From: Planctomycetota bacterium
Lineage (GTDB): Bacteria > Planctomycetota > UBA11346
Direction of reading: 5' to 3'
Assembly: GCA_016745075.1 (NCBI GenBank)
Contig: JADGDD010000004.1
Coordinates: forward strand, 62,001 to 126,000
DNA: 64,000 nucleotides
The notes beneath the pieces are model-generated. The model made no database searches. It was not told where the DNA came from and saw only the letters and a list, made by a program, of their open reading frames with translations. The stretch's first letter is position 1. Each line of letters begins with the position of its first letter. The position numbers and the translations under genes are program-made. Of the stretch, positions 33,001-42,592 are shown in pieces.

Positions 33001-34376
33001 GTATCGCCAAACATATTTGGTGGGGCATTGTTGGCAGTGTTAGCGTTGGTATTGTAGCTGCCTGTTTTATTGCATGGTTTGCCAGTCACTCTTTATTGAT
33101 GAATGCCTGTGACACCTCACTCAAACAACACGCAAATTTTCTCAGTACTGTGCCCGCACCACCACGGCATTTCCCAGAAAAAGGGCATAAGAAAAACGGA
33201 AGACATACAAACAATTCGGATAAAAAACATCATCGCCGCCATCGTCATTTACCCGGCCTGCTTATTTCTATGACCTTACCTGACGGTAGCCCTATTCTTA
33301 CCGATGAAGAATGGCCCGCAGGTTTACCACATGTCATAACACCCAATAACAGACCACATACCATCAGCACAGATGACGGCAGCCGTTACCGACTTTTGCA
33401 AGTACCATTTGCACAAAGCAAAGAAACACCCGCTCATCCCAACAGAAGTCATCTCTTACTTGCCGTTCCTATAGATAGGTTGCTGGAAGATCTGCGCTTA
33501 CTTGCACTCATTCTTCTGTGCACCGCTTGTGGCACTATCAGCATTGCCATGATTATTGCAGGTAGACTCAGTAAACGACTGATTGCCCCTATACACACAC
33601 TCACGCAAGCCATAGACACACTTCCGCCAGACGAATTAGATGCCCGTCTCAACCTAAGCAATTTACCAACAGAACCGGCCCATATAGCGGCCCGCATAGA
33701 CGAATTACTCAAACGTCTCTCCACCAGTCGTCAAAGCGAACGCCGCACCATTGCCAACATCGCCCATGAATTACGAACCCCCCTTGCTGCCTTGCGTAGC
33801 AACATTGGATTTGCGCCACTAGAAATAGAGCTCAAAACACATGTAGAAACGCAGCTCGATAGCTTAGAGCAGCGCATCAAATCTTTACTATTACTCGGCA
33901 CACTTGATGCAAACAGCTATCACCTGCACAAAGAATCACTCCTCTTCGCTGATGCCCTCGCCGATGCATGGGAAGCACATAAAGGCACAGCACAGTTACA
34001 ATTGACAGACCCAGAAAACGCAGAGCTCCAAGCAGATACCAACCTCTTTGCTATTTTGTTAAACATTGTACTCAGTAACGCGATCGCTCACAGTAACGAC
34101 ACGTATATACATATAACAGTACAGTCTACTGATGCAGCTTGGCAGATCAGCATCAGCAATTCCTGCACCCATCCAGCAGGAGATTGGAATGACGCTTTTG
34201 CTCCTTTCTGGAGACACGACCAAGCCCGTAGTCAAACAGACCAACACGCAGGTCTTGGCTTGACCCTTGCTGCCAGCATAGCGCGTGTTCACAATGGCCA
34301 CATCACTGCACAGGTGAATAAGGAACAACAGTTTATTGTATCTCTGATATGGCCGTTTCTTTCTGAAAAACCCTAA
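32997..34376 (+). CDS. Membrane sensor histidine kinase with His-rich periplasmic loop
   Basis: A 459-residue sensor kinase. TM1 (residues about 8-30), a periplasmic domain of roughly 130 residues with a run of histidines and basic residues (KKHHRRHRHLPG), TM2 (about 163-185), HAMP, and HisKA with His257 in NIAHELRTPLAAL. The ATPase has a good N-box (NIVLSNAIAHS) and G2 box (HAGLGLTLA), but the DxGxG G1 box is not recognisable (SNSCTHPAG there). The His-rich loop and the flanking EF-hand proteins suggest a metal-ion signal; that is inference. Confidence 0.9.
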   Translation: MSIAKHIWWGIVGSVSVGIVAACFIAWFASHSLLMNACDTSLKQHANFLSTVPAPPRHFPEKGHKKNGRHTNNSDKKHHRRHRHLPGLLISMTLPDGSPILTDEEWPAGLPHVITPNNRPHTISTDDGSRYRLLQVPFAQSKETPAHPNRSHLLLAVPIDRLLEDLRLLALILLCTACGTISIAMIIAGRLSKRLIAPIHTLTQAIDTLPPDELDARLNLSNLPTEPAHIAARIDELLKRLSTSRQSERRTIANIAHELRTPLAALRSNIGFAPLEIELKTHVETQLDSLEQRIKSLLLLGTLDANSYHLHKESLLFADALADAWEAHKGTAQLQLTDPENAELQADTNLFAILLNIVLSNAIAHSNDTYIHITVQSTDAAWQISISNSCTHPAGDWNDAFAPFWRHDQARSQTDQHAGLGLTLAASIARVHNGHITAQVNKEQQFIVSLIWPFLSEKP

Positions 34377-34463
34377 ACATGTCACTCCAAATTTGGCGTA
34401 TTAATTGCGTTAACAACCATGTGTACATGTCCAATATCGCAGTGTCTGCGAGAAGGAGAAAAC

Positions 34464-35168
34464 ATGACCATATCATCGGTAGGCAATAGCGCTACCTCCA
34501 GCTACCTGTCTTTGTTACAGGCTAGTTCGGGAAGTTATAGCCAAAAAGAAAGTAGTCGTTCAGAAACAATAGGGGCCACTCAAACAGATAGTTTTCGTGC
34601 AAGCATGGAAGGGCTTAATTTGTGTTGCTCTGGTAAACCACCCCCCATGACTGAAGAGCAAGCTGCTGAAATTTCACAGCACATTCAAGAAAAAGATTCA
34701 GATATGTTCACAGAAATGGACACAAATGAAGACGGAGCTCTCTCTGTAGACGAATTAGAAAGTGCTCGCCCACGCGGTCCACATGGCGGCCCTCCTCCGG
34801 CCATGACAGAAGACATGGCCAATCAAATCTCCCAAATGATGCAAGAACAAGACTCTGATTTATTTGCAAAATTTGATAAAAATGAAGATGGGTCACTTTC
34901 AGTAGACGAGCTAGCAAGCGCTCGTCCACCCAAAGGCCCACCGCCAAGCATGACAGAAGGCATGTCTGGAAACATTTCACAAATAATGCAGGAACAATTT
35001 TCCGAATTATTTACAGGAATGGATACAGACGAAAACGGCAGCCTCTCGGCTAATGAATTCCAAAACGCCTACTTTGACACTGGTAACACTACATCACAAC
35101 AAGATCAGAACACGCAGTTTTTCCAACAAAATGTGCTCATGAGCTTGCTCGGTCCGTCCACAGTCTAA
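34464..35168 (+). CDS. EF-hand protein with three tandem repeats
   Basis: A 234-residue protein without an obvious signal peptide. Three similar units of about 50 residues each start with PPxMTE and carry an EF-hand: DTNEDGALSVDEL, DKNEDGSLSVDEL and DTDENGSLSANEF, all with good calcium ligands. Proline-rich spacers separate them. The N terminus is Ser-rich. AGAAGGAG precedes the ATG at 34464. It lies 87 bp after the sensor kinase and ahead of a terminator at 35297; probably a target or partner of the two-component system. Confidence 0.85.
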   Translation: MTISSVGNSATSSYLSLLQASSGSYSQKESSRSETIGATQTDSFRASMEGLNLCCSGKPPPMTEEQAAEISQHIQEKDSDMFTEMDTNEDGALSVDELESARPRGPHGGPPPAMTEDMANQISQMMQEQDSDLFAKFDKNEDGSLSVDELASARPPKGPPPSMTEGMSGNISQIMQEQFSELFTGMDTDENGSLSANEFQNAYFDTGNTTSQQDQNTQFFQQNVLMSLLGPSTV

Positions 35169-35296
35169 ATAAAACAAACAACATATTTGCATCTGCCATC
35201 TATATTCATTCAGTACGCCAGTGTTTTGTGTAAATATGTATATGCTCCATGTTTTTTCGCATTGGAGTACATATGGACATGTGCACATCTAATGCG

Positions 35297-35333
35297 ATCA
35301 CCACGGGCAGGCGTTCTGCTCGTGGTGATTTTT
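35297..35333 (+). terminator. Intrinsic terminator after the EF-hand/two-component unit
   Basis: ATCACCACG (35297-35305) pairs with CGTGGTGAT (35321-35329), extended by an inner GCAG/CTGC pairing, and is followed directly by TTTT. It lies 128 bases after the EF-hand gene. Confidence 0.85.
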
Positions 35334-35689
35334 AAATCCTCTTATTCTATTACGCTCTGTCAGTAAATGATAGAGTATACTAGAATAATCATTCAGCCAT
35401 TAATACCATTCCATCAGTCAAACGACGACTTAAAATAGTGAGGGAACACATACACGCTCATGAATATCGTATTGAATTACAGTTCCGCTTTTTATTTATA
35501 CAAATCATTATCTCACAAAAAATTACTTGAGAGTAAATTCTTTCAAACCTCCTATTATCAGAACATCGCATTGTCGATGCTGAAACTTGACTGGGCATAT
35601 TTTCATACCCATGTTGACATTGAGAAAAAATAGATCTTTTAAAAAAATCGTTTTATTCCAGAAAACCCACAGAAGTTTGTAGATGCAAT

Positions 35690-36006
35690 ATGAAAACAAG
35701 CGGTACGGCCAGTGTGTTCTTACTGGAAGATGAGCCCACCTATGCAAACATATTTGTCCGCCGTCGCCTCACTTTTTCCTGCACTGCAAGTCTGATCCCT
35801 CGAGACGACAAACAATGGTCCACAATAGCCGATTTCTTTACCAACCGCTTCGGAAAAATAATTCACTTTTTTCGAAGTCCACCAGGTTTCCGTATTATTC
35901 GTCTCCATCCTCAATCTGATCTCTTCGTCATTGGCTTCGGTCAAGCCTTCGCCGTCAGCGGCCCACACATGAACACGCTTACACACCTCAACAATAACGG
36001 TGGATA
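35690..36006 (+). pseudogene. Truncated duplicate of hutZ
   Basis: From GAAACAAGCGG onward this stretch matches hutZ codons beginning at 30502 almost base for base, to the NNNGG codons near 30813. It lacks the first 60 or so codons and the His-rich tail. It contains mostly conservative substitutions and no internal stop, so divergence is modest. At 36006 the match switches to the 3' end of the gene at 31084. No ribosome binding site precedes the in-frame ATG at 35690. A dead fragment left by a duplication and deletion is the simplest reading. Confidence 0.85.
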
Positions 36007-36031
36007 TTGATTATTATTTTTTACCCTGCTC
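36006..36031 (+). repeat. Copy of the 3' end of the small membrane-protein gene
   Basis: ATTGATTATTATTTTTTACC and the following CTGCTC differ at one base from 31383-31408. Together with the hutZ fragment immediately upstream it marks a junction: hutZ 3' part joined to the end of the next gene, with about 570 bp of the original lost between them. Confidence 0.75.
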
Positions 36032-36252
36032 GAAAAAACAGCCACCCGATTTTACTAGGAGTCATTTCAAAACTCCGCCCGAGTCTGGCGCAGTCTATTT
36101 TGGATTCGAGCAAGGCGCCTTAATAGCAGGACTATTTCGAAGAAAGCGTAATGCTGTTCATATTCAAAAGAGTAAGCCAGACGATGTGGTGAGGTTTTGA
36201 GATGGCTTCTACATGTATAACCATGATTTTTGGGCAAATATAATGTTATAGA

Positions 36253-36996
36253 TTAAATGTCTGCCATTTTATTCAATCGTCCCCGTCGTTCTTCCCAGTC
36301 TGGCATGATGGCTCCAAGCAATTGCCAAAAGCGAGCACTGTGACTGGGTTCAAGAAGGTGACACAGTTCGTGAGTGATAACGTAGTCGATGCAATCTTTG
36401 GGGGCTTTAATCAGTTCAATATTGAGAATAATGCGACCGGCTGGCGTGCAGCTGCCCCAACGAATGGTCATTGGTCGAATCCAGAGACATGGAAATGGAA
36501 TATTATAGCGCTGGGCCGGTTTGTGGCATGCCTTGAGCCGCTCTGTGAAAACAGCATGAGCACGGTCTTTCAACCACGCTTCAACCAAAGGGCGAATAAT
36601 GCTGGGTGTTGGTTGAGATGGCATTGTAACCAACAATTGCCCACGGATACATGTAACGCTGGATGTCCTGCCTTTGGCAACCTTGAGACGGCATTGCTGA
36701 CCAAGGTAACGGTGCGCCTCGCCGGGAATATAACTGCGCGCTGGCTGAAGCGGATGAAACTGTTCGAACTCACGCCGAGTTTTCGTAATCCAACGGGCAC
36801 GTTTCAGTACCTTCGCACGAATGACTTCCGCTGGAGTTCCTGTAGGGGCCGTAACAACAATACGCAAATCTGGATGAACGGTAATGGCTAACGACTTGCG
36901 ACGAGATCTCAAACGATAGCTAAAACACAAAGTCGTTGTTCCCCAATGCACAACGTCAGAGATCAGCTCTTCACGCGCTGCTCTAGAGACCGTCAC
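36253..36996 (-). CDS. YgjP-like (DUF45/M48-type) zinc metallopeptidase
   Basis: A 247-residue protein of the YgjP/DUF45 family. The zinc site is VITHELCHLLEPSHSARFW (HExxH, with a third ligand in the downstream histidine). The N-terminal half is the typical beta-rich YgjP region (RRKSLAITVHPDLRIVVTAPTGTP). Genes of this family often accompany type I restriction systems, as here, where it starts 1 bp after hsdR. Its role in such systems is unclear; substrate unknown. Confidence 0.88.
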   Translation of the reverse strand: MTVSRAAREELISDVVHWGTTTLCFSYRLRSRRKSLAITVHPDLRIVVTAPTGTPAEVIRAKVLKRARWITKTRREFEQFHPLQPARSYIPGEAHRYLGQQCRLKVAKGRTSSVTCIRGQLLVTMPSQPTPSIIRPLVEAWLKDRAHAVFTERLKACHKPAQRYNIPFPCLWIRPMTIRWGSCTPAGRIILNIELIKAPKDCIDYVITHELCHLLEPSHSARFWQLLGAIMPDWEERRGRLNKMADI

Positions 36997-36997
36997 A

Positions 36998-39900
36998 TTA
37001 AGCTCCGGCCTGTTTTTTCATAATACTGAGAATACGTTGTAGCACGCTCTCTATGGTATCGGTGTTCCAAGCAATGCCATACGCTTCACGAGCATCAAAA
37101 AGGTAATCATCAATAATGTTTGCGATATCCTTCTGTGCGTCGAGGTTGCTGGTCCAATCTACAACTTTCAGGTCCTGCACTTTCACTTCTAACTCCACAG
37201 CCATTGTAGTAGCGACATGCATCATGTCATAAATGGGACTTGCCTCAGCAGCACGGCTATTCTCGGCTCCGCATGTTGCTAACATCTCGCAAAACACTCC
37301 AAAAAAAGCGCGTGCTTCCTCATGATTCTCACCGTTTAATTGCGACGGTAAATCTTCAGCATGACCTTGCCTAACTTTGTCGAGAAATTCCTGAACTTTT
37401 TCCAGATATTCCAGTTCATTCAAGCGCCCCTGACGGTATTCGTCTATCGCTCGTTGCACCATTTCGGCAAATCTGGTATAAAAGGCAGGGTCTTCCGCCA
37501 TTTTTTCATGACACGTTTTTGCAACACGGCTAGCAATGGTATCGGCTTTGGATTCGGTGCTTTGGTGTTTATCGAGTTCAGCAGCAAAGGCCTCGCTGTC
37601 GAATATATTTACCTCGGGTGTAATGATGGTTATATCAGGAGCCATAATATGGCTATCCATCATTTTTCGGATTTGGGCTTCATACTGGCTAAAATCGACC
37701 GTATCAGAATAACGGCTTTGCACCGATGCTCGCATTGAAACAAAACGTTTAAGGTCTTGCTTATACGCTTCTATGCGTTCGTTCGGAACCCGCTCAAAAA
37801 GGCGTTCGGAAGCGAGAGCCGCAGACATCGTTTGAGAGAAAATACGAAGAGCCTGATAGAAACCTTCGCGTTTATCTTTCGGCTCCAAATGACGTTCCAT
37901 GGCCTCGTTGTCGGATTGATTTCGCACTTCTTTAAAAACAGCCCACAGATCACTGTGATGCTGTGGAAGGTTTGCAATAATTTCACCAATGTCGGTAACG
38001 GTACCAGCCAAATCAAGGTCTTCTGCATCAAAATCAGCCAGTTTTTCATAAGCCTGCATAGCGGTGTTTAATGAACCAAGCACACCACGGTAGTCGATAA
38101 TTAAGCCATAGTCCTTGCCGGGGAAAAGACGGTTCACGCGGGCAATAGCCTGCAAAATCCCGTGATCTTTCAGCGATTTGTCAATGTACAACACCGCATT
38201 ACGCGGTTCATCAAAACCAGTTAATAATTTATCAACAACAATTAAGAGATCAACGGCACCATCTTCTTGCCCAAAAGATTGTTTAATTCGTTTATTATAC
38301 GCATCTTCTGATCCATAGGTCTCCATCATCTCTTCCCAGAAATTATCAATGAGTTTCCTATCGTTTAAACGCTCTTCATCATCTTTGGCTTCGGAATCTT
38401 CCTCGGTGTCTCGCAGGTCAGGCTTCGACATGATCACCTCAGCACGCACATCGCCAAAATCATGCATGAACTGCCGCAAGCGAATGGCGCTAGCGCGCTT
38501 GTTGGCTGCCACTTGGCCTTTAAGACCGCGGCCCTTAAAGTTTTTCTGGTAATGTTGAACAATGTCGAACGCAATAATGCGTAAACGCTCTTTACTATCT
38601 TGGATCACATCTTTACGGGCGAGTTTATTTTTCAGGTCGGTTTTTTGCTTGTCATTGAGCCCTGCGGTCAGGCGTTCAAACCACGCATTCATTGCTCCTT
38701 TGTTCTGTTCCAAAATAGCCATGCGCCCTTCATAAACTAAAGGCGCAACCGCTTTATCATCTACCGCTTCTTGCATGGTGTAACTGTGAATAAAACCGCC
38801 AAATTTTTCTGCCGTATCAACCGAAGGCTTCCGCGCTGCTCGGCCCTTTCCCCGAACATTAAGGCGAGCCTTAGCAATGCGAGTCAATGGCGTTCCGGTA
38901 AAGGCCAAATAACAGGCATTGGGAAACACCCGTCGCATCTGTGCCGCAAAGGTACCGTAGTTGGTGCGGTGAGATTCATCGACCATGATAATAATGTCAT
39001 GACTATCATCCACCATATCACTAGATTTCATGACTGTGACAAACTTATTAATAATGGTTGATATGACTGAAGCCTTCTGGTCTTCAATTAAACGCTTCAA
39101 ATGCTCGCCATTTTTTGCTCGCTCAGCAGACTTACCACATGCTTCAAAAGTGCGGTGCAATTGTTCGTCTAAATCATCACGGTCAGTTACCAAAATAACT
39201 CGTGCATTGGGAATACTTGGATGGACAGCAAGAGCCTTCGCCAGCATGACCATAGTAAGCGATTTGCCAGACCCTGTCGTATGCCAAATAACACCGCCTT
39301 GACGTTGACCCTGACGCACATCTTTAATGCGCTCAACGGTACGCTCTACGGCAAACCACTGCTGATAACGTGCTACTTTTTTTATCCCAGCATCATACAC
39401 CACCGCATCACGAATAAAGCGTAACAAACGCTCGGGCCGTAAAAGTGCCCACAAGCCTCTATCCTGCTCGGTTGCCAAACGTGGTCCTTGAGCTGCACGC
39501 TCTTCCCAGAGCTGCCGTGCTTCTTGATACGCGTTGGCCTGCTTCGCATCTGGCGTCGTAAACAAGGCATTCATAACGGTACGGGACAAGGGGGCGTTTG
39601 CCGCCAATTCAACATCTGTGTCCTTGAGTCCGTCTTCTTTCCAAACCGACCAGAATTTGGCAGCCGTTCCGACGGTGCCATAGCGCATCTCATTAACGCT
39701 GGTGGCTAGAGCCAATTGAATAAAGCTGAACAACTGAGGAATATGGTCATCTGCCCAATACGTCACCACCTGCCGCACGGCCTTATCAATCGCGCGATCA
39801 CCGCTCTCGTGGTCCTGATCACGGCGCTTGCATTCAATAACCACGACCGGAATGCCATTAATAAAACACACCACGTCAGGTCGACAAGTTTCATGCGAGC

Positions 39901-40354
39901 GGCTTCGTTCAACCGCCCACTCGGTCGTCACATGGTAAACGTTATTTTCGGGCCGTTGCCAATCAATATAGTGTAACTGCCGCCCTTTGCTCTCACCATC
40001 AATAAGCACATCAATGGCTGTGCCAAGCGTGAGCAGATGGTATATCTGCTCATTCGTCCGTACCAATCCATCGAAAGGCTGTTCCGTCAAACGGCGAAGT
40101 GCTTCTGCAATATGCACTGGCTTAAAATTATACTGCTGCCCTTTGGTCTCAATGCGGTTGTTGGCCACCAACCATTGCTCCAAGACAGTATCAAGCACCA
40201 CAGAGCTTGTTCGCCCACTACGGAGATGGAGGGCTTCACTCCGGCTCAGGAATTGCCACGGTATCTGCGATGCACCAGCAGAGCGCAAACCACACAACAA
40301 CTGCACCGCCGGAATCTGACTATCAAAATCTTCAAGGTACTGAGAAAGGCTCAT
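36998..40354 (-). CDS. hsdR: Type I restriction endonuclease subunit R (HsdR)
   Basis: An 1118-residue motor and nuclease. The N-terminal PD-(D/E)xK nuclease has Asp160, then Glu174 and Lys176 in VIECKRR. The SF2 translocase has Walker A (TTGSGKSLT), a DESH box (MVDESHRTNYG), the TGTP motif and a late helicase motif (DKLLTGFDEPRNAVLYID). The C-terminal region would bind the methylase. It cuts DNA after ATP-driven translocation when target sites lack methylation. Overlaps the RhuM gene by 4 bp. Confidence 0.95.
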   Translation of the reverse strand: MSLSQYLEDFDSQIPAVQLLCGLRSAGASQIPWQFLSRSEALHLRSGRTSSVVLDTVLEQWLVANNRIETKGQQYNFKPVHIAEALRRLTEQPFDGLVRTNEQIYHLLTLGTAIDVLIDGESKGRQLHYIDWQRPENNVYHVTTEWAVERSRSHETCRPDVVCFINGIPVVVIECKRRDQDHESGDRAIDKAVRQVVTYWADDHIPQLFSFIQLALATSVNEMRYGTVGTAAKFWSVWKEDGLKDTDVELAANAPLSRTVMNALFTTPDAKQANAYQEARQLWEERAAQGPRLATEQDRGLWALLRPERLLRFIRDAVVYDAGIKKVARYQQWFAVERTVERIKDVRQGQRQGGVIWHTTGSGKSLTMVMLAKALAVHPSIPNARVILVTDRDDLDEQLHRTFEACGKSAERAKNGEHLKRLIEDQKASVISTIINKFVTVMKSSDMVDDSHDIIIMVDESHRTNYGTFAAQMRRVFPNACYLAFTGTPLTRIAKARLNVRGKGRAARKPSVDTAEKFGGFIHSYTMQEAVDDKAVAPLVYEGRMAILEQNKGAMNAWFERLTAGLNDKQKTDLKNKLARKDVIQDSKERLRIIAFDIVQHYQKNFKGRGLKGQVAANKRASAIRLRQFMHDFGDVRAEVIMSKPDLRDTEEDSEAKDDEERLNDRKLIDNFWEEMMETYGSEDAYNKRIKQSFGQEDGAVDLLIVVDKLLTGFDEPRNAVLYIDKSLKDHGILQAIARVNRLFPGKDYGLIIDYRGVLGSLNTAMQAYEKLADFDAEDLDLAGTVTDIGEIIANLPQHHSDLWAVFKEVRNQSDNEAMERHLEPKDKREGFYQALRIFSQTMSAALASERLFERVPNERIEAYKQDLKRFVSMRASVQSRYSDTVDFSQYEAQIRKMMDSHIMAPDITIITPEVNIFDSEAFAAELDKHQSTESKADTIASRVAKTCHEKMAEDPAFYTRFAEMVQRAIDEYRQGRLNELEYLEKVQEFLDKVRQGHAEDLPSQLNGENHEEARAFFGVFCEMLATCGAENSRAAEASPIYDMMHVATTMAVELEVKVQDLKVVDWTSNLDAQKDIANIIDDYLFDAREAYGIAWNTDTIESVLQRILSIMKKQAGA

Positions 40355-41328
40355 GCCATCGGCTCCTCTGGTTCAGCAACATCTTCCAATGCAATACGAC
40401 GCACACGAAATACCTCGTAGCGTTCCTCGGCAATGCGTTTAGCGACTTCCGCCGATACCGACCCTGCATTCTGTACAATTTCACGGCCATTGAATTGCAG
40501 GAAGGCATCCAACTTATCTTTCCACTCTGCCATGTGCATGATTCGTTGCTGTTGGGCCTGATCCTCTGCGTAATCCAGATACATACTAACAATCCGGTTC
40601 AGGCTCTTCAGCTCATCTTGATTGAGATAATTCTTGGCGTTGGTAACATCACCCTTACGTACTTGAGTACCTTTCCACGTCATCAAACCCATATTGGGTT
40701 CTTCGGAGTCGGCACGTTCAGTAATCAGCTCCGCGGCAGTATGCCCATGCACCGCCCAATGGAGCTTGTTTTGCACAGCGGCAAAAAATGTCTGGCTTAT
40801 GTCCGCTTTCGGATCGTAATCTACCGCGAGGGCGTAAATATCGGTGATTTTTTTATAGAAACGTTTTTCATACGCACGAATGTCGCGGATACGCTCCAAC
40901 AATTCGTCGAAGTAATCCGCCCCTAAAATACGCCCTTCCTTGAGGCGTTCATCATCCATGACAAAACCCTTGGTGAGATATTCCCGCAGGCGTTCAGTGG
41001 CCCAGCGGCGAAACTGCACACCACGATGAGAGCGTACTCGATATCCAACCGCAAGGATCGCATCAAGGTTATACTGTTTTACCACATAGCGCTTCCCATC
41101 AGCGGCAGTTGTCAAGTAATCCTTGACAACTGCCGCCTCTTCAAGCTCTCCATCGTCGTAAATATTTTTCAAATGAAGACTTATATTTTGTTTACTCGTC
41201 TGGTATAACTCGGCCATTAGAGCTTGAGACAACCACACCGTGCCCGACTCCAAGCGCACCTCTAAACGAGTCTGACCGTCTTCAGTCTGATAGAGAATAA
41301 TAGAACCAGCAGGTTGTTCGTTATTCAT
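40351..41328 (-). CDS. RhuM family protein within the restriction operon
   Basis: A 325-residue protein of the RhuM/DinD-type family. The N-terminal part (GTVWLSQALMAELYQTSKQNISLHLKNIYDDGEL) contains a helix-turn-helix-like segment; VKQYNLDAILAVGYRVRSHRGVQFRRWATERLREYL is the family core. RhuM genes often sit inside type I restriction operons, but their function is not known. Here it lies between hsdS and hsdR with ATGA overlaps on both sides, so it is made with the enzyme subunits. Confidence 0.9.
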   Translation of the reverse strand: MNNEQPAGSIILYQTEDGQTRLEVRLESGTVWLSQALMAELYQTSKQNISLHLKNIYDDGELEEAAVVKDYLTTAADGKRYVVKQYNLDAILAVGYRVRSHRGVQFRRWATERLREYLTKGFVMDDERLKEGRILGADYFDELLERIRDIRAYEKRFYKKITDIYALAVDYDPKADISQTFFAAVQNKLHWAVHGHTAAELITERADSEEPNMGLMTWKGTQVRKGDVTNAKNYLNQDELKSLNRIVSMYLDYAEDQAQQQRIMHMAEWKDKLDAFLQFNGREIVQNAGSVSAEVAKRIAEERYEVFRVRRIALEDVAEPEEPMA

Positions 41329-42590
41329 GACCTCTCCTCAACAGCGGGAACCTTTACCCGACGTTTACCCGTAAGTAGTTGCTGCATGAGGCCACGCTTT
41401 TGGCGTTGGTAGGCCTTGAGTTGTTGTTCGAGCAGGGTGATTTCTTGGTCACAGAGGTCTAATGTTTCTATAATTTTAATCTGCTCATCAATAGTGGGCG
41501 GCAACTCAACCTCACGTTTTAAATAGTCCTTCAAATTAAAAGTCATTTTTTCTATATGCACACCATAACTGGACACATAAGCCTGATGATACATCCACTT
41601 GGTCTTTGCTGCCCAATCAAAATAGCGAATATCTAATTTCGATTCATCACTAGATCGAAGAACTACATACGATCCTGAAATATGCATACCGTCAAATTCC
41701 GGTGTCGTCATTGCAGTTGCACCGTGCACCACCTGCATCTTACTAATAAGAAAATCGCCCGTTTTAGTGGTTGCCATCTTTTTTGTAAGTATCTTACGTC
41801 CTTGTAATTCTTCACGGAGAAATAGCCCTCCTGATCGACGACGAACACTCAAGAGTTTATAGGTCTCTTCGTCATTCCAAACAACAGGGCGTTTTACTTC
41901 TTTGAGCACATCGCCAATCGCCACTTTTTTCCACGGCTTGGTAAACCCCGGAAACCGCCGCTTACCAGTTAGCAACTGCTGCATGAGGGCTTTGCGACGG
42001 GTTCTTGCTAGACTCAATCTGTCTTGCAATAATTCACAAGAGTCATGCACGAAATCGAGAATATCGCCAATTCTCCACCTCTCGTCATCTGGAGGAAAAG
42101 GCAAGCGAAGCGTCAGCAAGTCTCCTTTGCTAATATTCTTCATGCTATCACTCGTTCCAGTCCCTAAAGACGAGAGGTTCTTTCTTATCGAACCTAGATG
42201 GAGCACATGGCTAAGCCATGACTCATCTCTCTCATCTTCTATTCGCATCTGCCAAAGCTTATCTGGCAAAAACAAGTTCTCAGCAGGGCAATTAACACGG
42301 GCACTTGCACCTACAAATTCGGGAGAATTACTTCTACTAACTATAATCCGTCCCTCCTCAACCGCCTCTCTTAGTCTAACTATTTCAGATTGTTTTATCA
42401 CTACCTTGGCTGCTGTCGCATCAAATGATCCATAGCTAACAGCACTGACTTTCAAAACTCCTTTTTCGCCAAGACCCAACGAACGGCCTTCGCCATTAAC
42501 GCTAACTCCAGCATTGAGAGATACGACTAAATCAGCAATGAATACTTCTGACCAATCCTCAGGCAAATCATTAGAGTCATAGCTCGTCAT
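41325..42590 (-). CDS. hsdS: Type I restriction specificity subunit S (HsdS)
   Basis: A 421-residue specificity subunit with two target-recognition domains, each followed by the conserved helical repeat: ARTRRKALMQQLLTGKRRF near residue 205 and KRGLMQQLLTGKRRV near the C terminus. The two TRDs are divergent, so a bipartite asymmetric DNA site is expected. The sequence gives no way to name the site. Starts 2 bp after hsdM stop; overlaps RhuM by 4 bp. Confidence 0.94.
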   Translation of the reverse strand: MTSYDSNDLPEDWSEVFIADLVVSLNAGVSVNGEGRSLGLGEKGVLKVSAVSYGSFDATAAKVVIKQSEIVRLREAVEEGRIIVSRSNSPEFVGASARVNCPAENLFLPDKLWQMRIEDERDESWLSHVLHLGSIRKNLSSLGTGTSDSMKNISKGDLLTLRLPFPPDDERWRIGDILDFVHDSCELLQDRLSLARTRRKALMQQLLTGKRRFPGFTKPWKKVAIGDVLKEVKRPVVWNDEETYKLLSVRRRSGGLFLREELQGRKILTKKMATTKTGDFLISKMQVVHGATAMTTPEFDGMHISGSYVVLRSSDESKLDIRYFDWAAKTKWMYHQAYVSSYGVHIEKMTFNLKDYLKREVELPPTIDEQIKIIETLDLCDQEITLLEQQLKAYQRQKRGLMQQLLTGKRRVKVPAVEERS

Positions 42591-42592
42591 GA

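Larger units (their letters stand above)
35169..36252. other. Gap region with a duplication scar
   Basis: Over 1 kb without an intact gene. It holds the terminator at 35297-35333, a doubtful 57-residue ORF at 35460-35633 (with GAGGGA 11-16 bases upstream, no recognisable family), the hutZ fragment at 35690-36006 and a 26-bp copy of the 3' end of the gene at 31084. From 36032 to 36252 I see nothing identifiable. The mixture points to past recombination next to the restriction island. Confidence 0.7.

Noticed and set aside
36000..36200. 66-codon open frame after the hutZ fragment
   Set aside because: Begins at the recombination junction, no ribosome binding site and no recognisable content.
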